Of a DNA stretch of 12,281 nt, positions 10,884-12,281 are shown piece after piece. The stretch's first letter is position 1; every line of letters begins with the position of its first letter. A model generated the notes under the pieces. That model was not told where the DNA came from, ran no database searches, and worked only from the letters and a program-made list of their open reading frames with translations. The position numbers and the translations under genes are program-made. This DNA is from an uncultured Clostridia bacterium (GTDB lineage Bacteria; Bacillota; Clostridia; Oscillospirales; Oscillospiraceae), in assembly GCA_947169005.1 (NCBI GenBank), contig CAMVOG010000043.1, forward strand, positions 1-12,281, written 5' to 3'.

Positions 10884-11829
10884 TGTCTGCGTCTATTATA
10901 CCATATTTTACCATAAATGCTGTCGAAAGCTGACAGGCCCATGAAAGATCGGGCTCTTTTTCCCAAAGGATCCAGTTCACATCCTCCCGGCCCGAAAGCC
11001 AGCTCAGCTGCCGCTTGGCATAGCGGCGGGAGGCTCTTTGTATCTCTTCCTTCGCCTCGGCCTCAGAGCAGTCCCCCCGCAGGGCGGCCAGGACCTCCTT
11101 GTAGCCGATGGCCTGGAGGGCGGTGGCCGTTTCCGGCACGCCGGAGGCCAGCAGGGCGCGGACCTCCTCCACAAGGCCCCGCTCAAACATCCGCTCCACC
11201 CGCGCGTCGATGCGGCGGTAGAGCTCCGCCCGGTCGGCAAAGCTCAGGGCGATGCGGCAGGCCCGGTAGGGCGGCTCCCGCAGGCGGCTCTCCCGGTCAT
11301 GCTCCGTGATGGTCTTCCCCGTCACGCGCCAGACCTCCAGGGCCCGGACCACCCGCTTTTTGTCGTTGGGATGGAGGCGGGCGGCGCTCTCCGGGTCGAT
11401 CTCCGCCAGCTCCCGCAGAAGGGCCTCGCCGCCCTCCGCGTCGTAGCGCGCGGCATACGCCGCCCGGACCGCCGGGTCCCCGCCTAGGAAATCCCGGCCG
11501 GAAAGAAGAGAATCGATATAAAGCCCCGTGCCGCCCACCAAAAAGGGCAGCCTCCCCCGCCCGGCGATATCCTCGACGCAGGCAGCGGCGTCCTCCACGA
11601 AGCGGGAGACGGAGTATTCCTCCCGCGGGTCCACGCAGGAGAGCAGGTGATGGGGAACGCCCCGCATTTCCTCCGCGTCGGGGGTGGCGGTGCCGATATC
11701 CATGCCCCGGTAGAGCTGCATGGAGTCGGCGGAGATCACTTCCCCGTTGTACAGGCGGGCCAGCTCCACGCCCAGGGCGGTCTTGCCCGTGGCGGTGGGG
11801 CCGGTGACGACGACGACGGCGGGCCCCAT
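10876..11829 (-). CDS. miaA: tRNA dimethylallyltransferase MiaA
   Basis: MiaA adds an isopentenyl group from dimethylallyl diphosphate to A37 of tRNAs reading UNN codons. The 317-aa length is normal. The P-loop is GPTATGKT (residues 10-17), followed by ISADSMQLYRGMDIGT with Asp35, Ser36 and Gln38, then VPHHLL, LVGGTGLYIDSLLSG (about 101-115), the RVVRALEVWRVTGKT region and the end motif YAKRQLSWL. ATG 11829 lies one base after the stop of the DUF711 gene; there is no clear Shine-Dalgarno sequence, so re-initiation by coupled ribosomes is likely. The last ~25 residues after DVNWI look less conserved and are encoded by an AT-rich stretch that also contains the hfq promoter, so the C-terminus may have been shaped by that promoter. 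Confidence 0.97.
   Translation of the reverse strand: MGPAVVVVTGPTATGKTALGVELARLYNGEVISADSMQLYRGMDIGTATPDAEEMRGVPHHLLSCVDPREEYSVSRFVEDAAACVEDIAGRGRLPFLVGGTGLYIDSLLSGRDFLGGDPAVRAAYAARYDAEGGEALLRELAEIDPESAARLHPNDKKRVVRALEVWRVTGKTITEHDRESRLREPPYRACRIALSFADRAELYRRIDARVERMFERGLVEEVRALLASGVPETATALQAIGYKEVLAALRGDCSEAEAKEEIQRASRRYAKRQLSWLSGREDVNWILWEKEPDLSWACQLSTAFMVKYGIIDADRH
10895..10903 (-). promoter_or_regulatory. Extended -10 promoter for hfq within the miaA 3' end
   Basis: The minus strand reads TGGTATAAT: a perfect TATAAT (10895-10900) with the extended TG motif (10902-10903). A TCGACA at 10921-10926 resembles a -35 but at 20 bp is too far for normal spacing, so recognition would rely on the extended -10. 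The predicted start near 10888 gives a ~53-base hfq leader. It lies in an AT-rich pocket of otherwise GC-rich DNA. Confidence 0.65.
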
Positions 11830-11830
11830 C

Positions 11831-12281
11831 TCAGTTGCGCAGGGCGTGGATGGGGGCGGGGATGCGTCCGCCGCGGTTGATGAAGTCCGCGGAGGACTTG
11901 TCGTGAACGGGCATCACGGGGGCGGAGCCCAGGAGCCCGCCGAATTCCACCATGTCCCCCACCTTCTTGCCGGGGGCGGGAATGATGCGCACGGCGGTGG
12001 TCTTGTTGTTGATGACGCCCACGGCGGCCTCGTCCGCGATGATGGCGGAAATGGTCTCCGCCGGGGTGTCGCCGGGAATGGCGATCATATCCAGGCCCAC
12101 GGAGCAGACGCAGGTCATGGCCTCCAGTTTGTCCAGCGTCAGCACGCCCTTCTCCGCCGCCCGGATCATGCCGATGTCCTCGCTCAGGGGAATGAAGGCG
12201 CCGGAGAGGCCGCCCACGTGGGACGAGGCCATGACGCCGCCCTTCTTCACCGCGTCGTTCAGCAGCGCCAGCGCCGCGGTG
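11831..12281 (-). CDS. DUF711/UPF0210 (PFL-fold) family protein, C-terminal part
   Basis: The frame is open to the right edge (codons from 12280), so this is the C-terminal ~149 residues of a protein that is usually ~450 aa. It matches the UPF0210/DUF711 family: VMASSHVGGLSGAFIPLSED, AIPGDTPAETISAIIADEAA, VINNKTTAVRIIP, and the terminal segment with FGGLLGSAPVMPV and the final RIPAPIHALRN. Members share the glycyl-radical-enzyme (pyruvate formate-lyase-like) fold, but their biochemical role is not established, and no glycyl-radical motif is visible here. The GTG near 12250 is internal, since conserved sequence continues upstream (LNDAVKKGG). Its stop is one base before the miaA ATG, so the two are almost certainly co-transcribed. 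The family call is confident; the function is unknown. Confidence 0.9.
   Translation of the reverse strand, partial: TAALALLNDAVKKGGVMASSHVGGLSGAFIPLSEDIGMIRAAEKGVLTLDKLEAMTCVCSVGLDMIAIPGDTPAETISAIIADEAAVGVINNKTTAVRIIPAPGKKVGDMVEFGGLLGSAPVMPVHDKSSADFINRGGRIPAPIHALRN

Noticed and set aside
1..12281. tRNA or rRNA genes, CRISPR arrays, insertion sequences, prophage or toxin-antitoxin modules
   Set aside because: No cloverleaf-like or rRNA sequence, repeat-spacer pattern, transposase motif or terminal inverted repeats were seen; all substantial coding space is explained by the listed genes.

Overview
The window is about 12.3 kb of dense, GC-rich chromosome with ordinary bacterial housekeeping content. 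The combination of sepF, divIVA, an ylyB-type pseudouridine synthase beside lspA, a short Hfq, and good AGGAGG-type ribosome binding sites points to a Firmicute. High GC together with DUF3786 and DUF711 (UPF0210) proteins suggests a high-GC member of the Clostridia, probably Oscillospiraceae. That placement is inference from gene content; no rRNA is present.

Layout. Bases 1-698 (+) hold the C-terminal part of CTP synthase (pyrG, truncated by the window edge). It ends at a bidirectional terminator shared with a convergent gene. Everything else is on the minus strand and reads from right to left: DUF711 protein (partial), miaA, hfq, a membrane-anchored HlyD-like adaptor, yggS, sepF, divIVA, ileS, lspA, rluD-type synthase, mutY, a DUF3786 protein, then, after a 100-bp gap, an unrecognised 175-aa gene (754-1281). 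Coupling is tight over most of this run: stop and start codons overlap or nearly touch at DUF711/miaA, adaptor/yggS, lspA/rluD and mutY/DUF3786.

Functional grouping. yggS-sepF-divIVA-ileS-lspA-rluD is the conserved ylmE-ylmF(sepF)-divIVA-ileS-lspA-ylyB neighbourhood known from Bacillus. It links PLP homeostasis, FtsZ-ring anchoring, pole/septum marking, isoleucyl-tRNA charging, lipoprotein signal-peptide removal and rRNA modification. Here ylmG and ylmH are absent between sepF and divIVA. miaA-hfq (tRNA isopentenylation and RNA chaperone) is joined to the 5' side through the adaptor gene. mutY (8-oxoG repair) and a DUF3786 gene close the run.

The most notable signals are regulatory or structural. 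There is a near-consensus sigma-A promoter inside the yggS coding sequence, positioned to drive sepF/divIVA, and an extended -10 promoter for hfq inside the unusual 3' end of miaA. A heptanucleotide tandem repeat lies between the hfq stop and the adaptor ribosome binding site. Strong hairpins sit at three operon junctions, one with a stop codon in its loop. ileS has no visible T-box and carries a divergent KMSKS motif. I do not see a clearly new multi-gene system, mobile element, CRISPR array or RNA gene. Gaps longer than 100 bp are limited to 1282-1384 and 7359-7467; both are described below.
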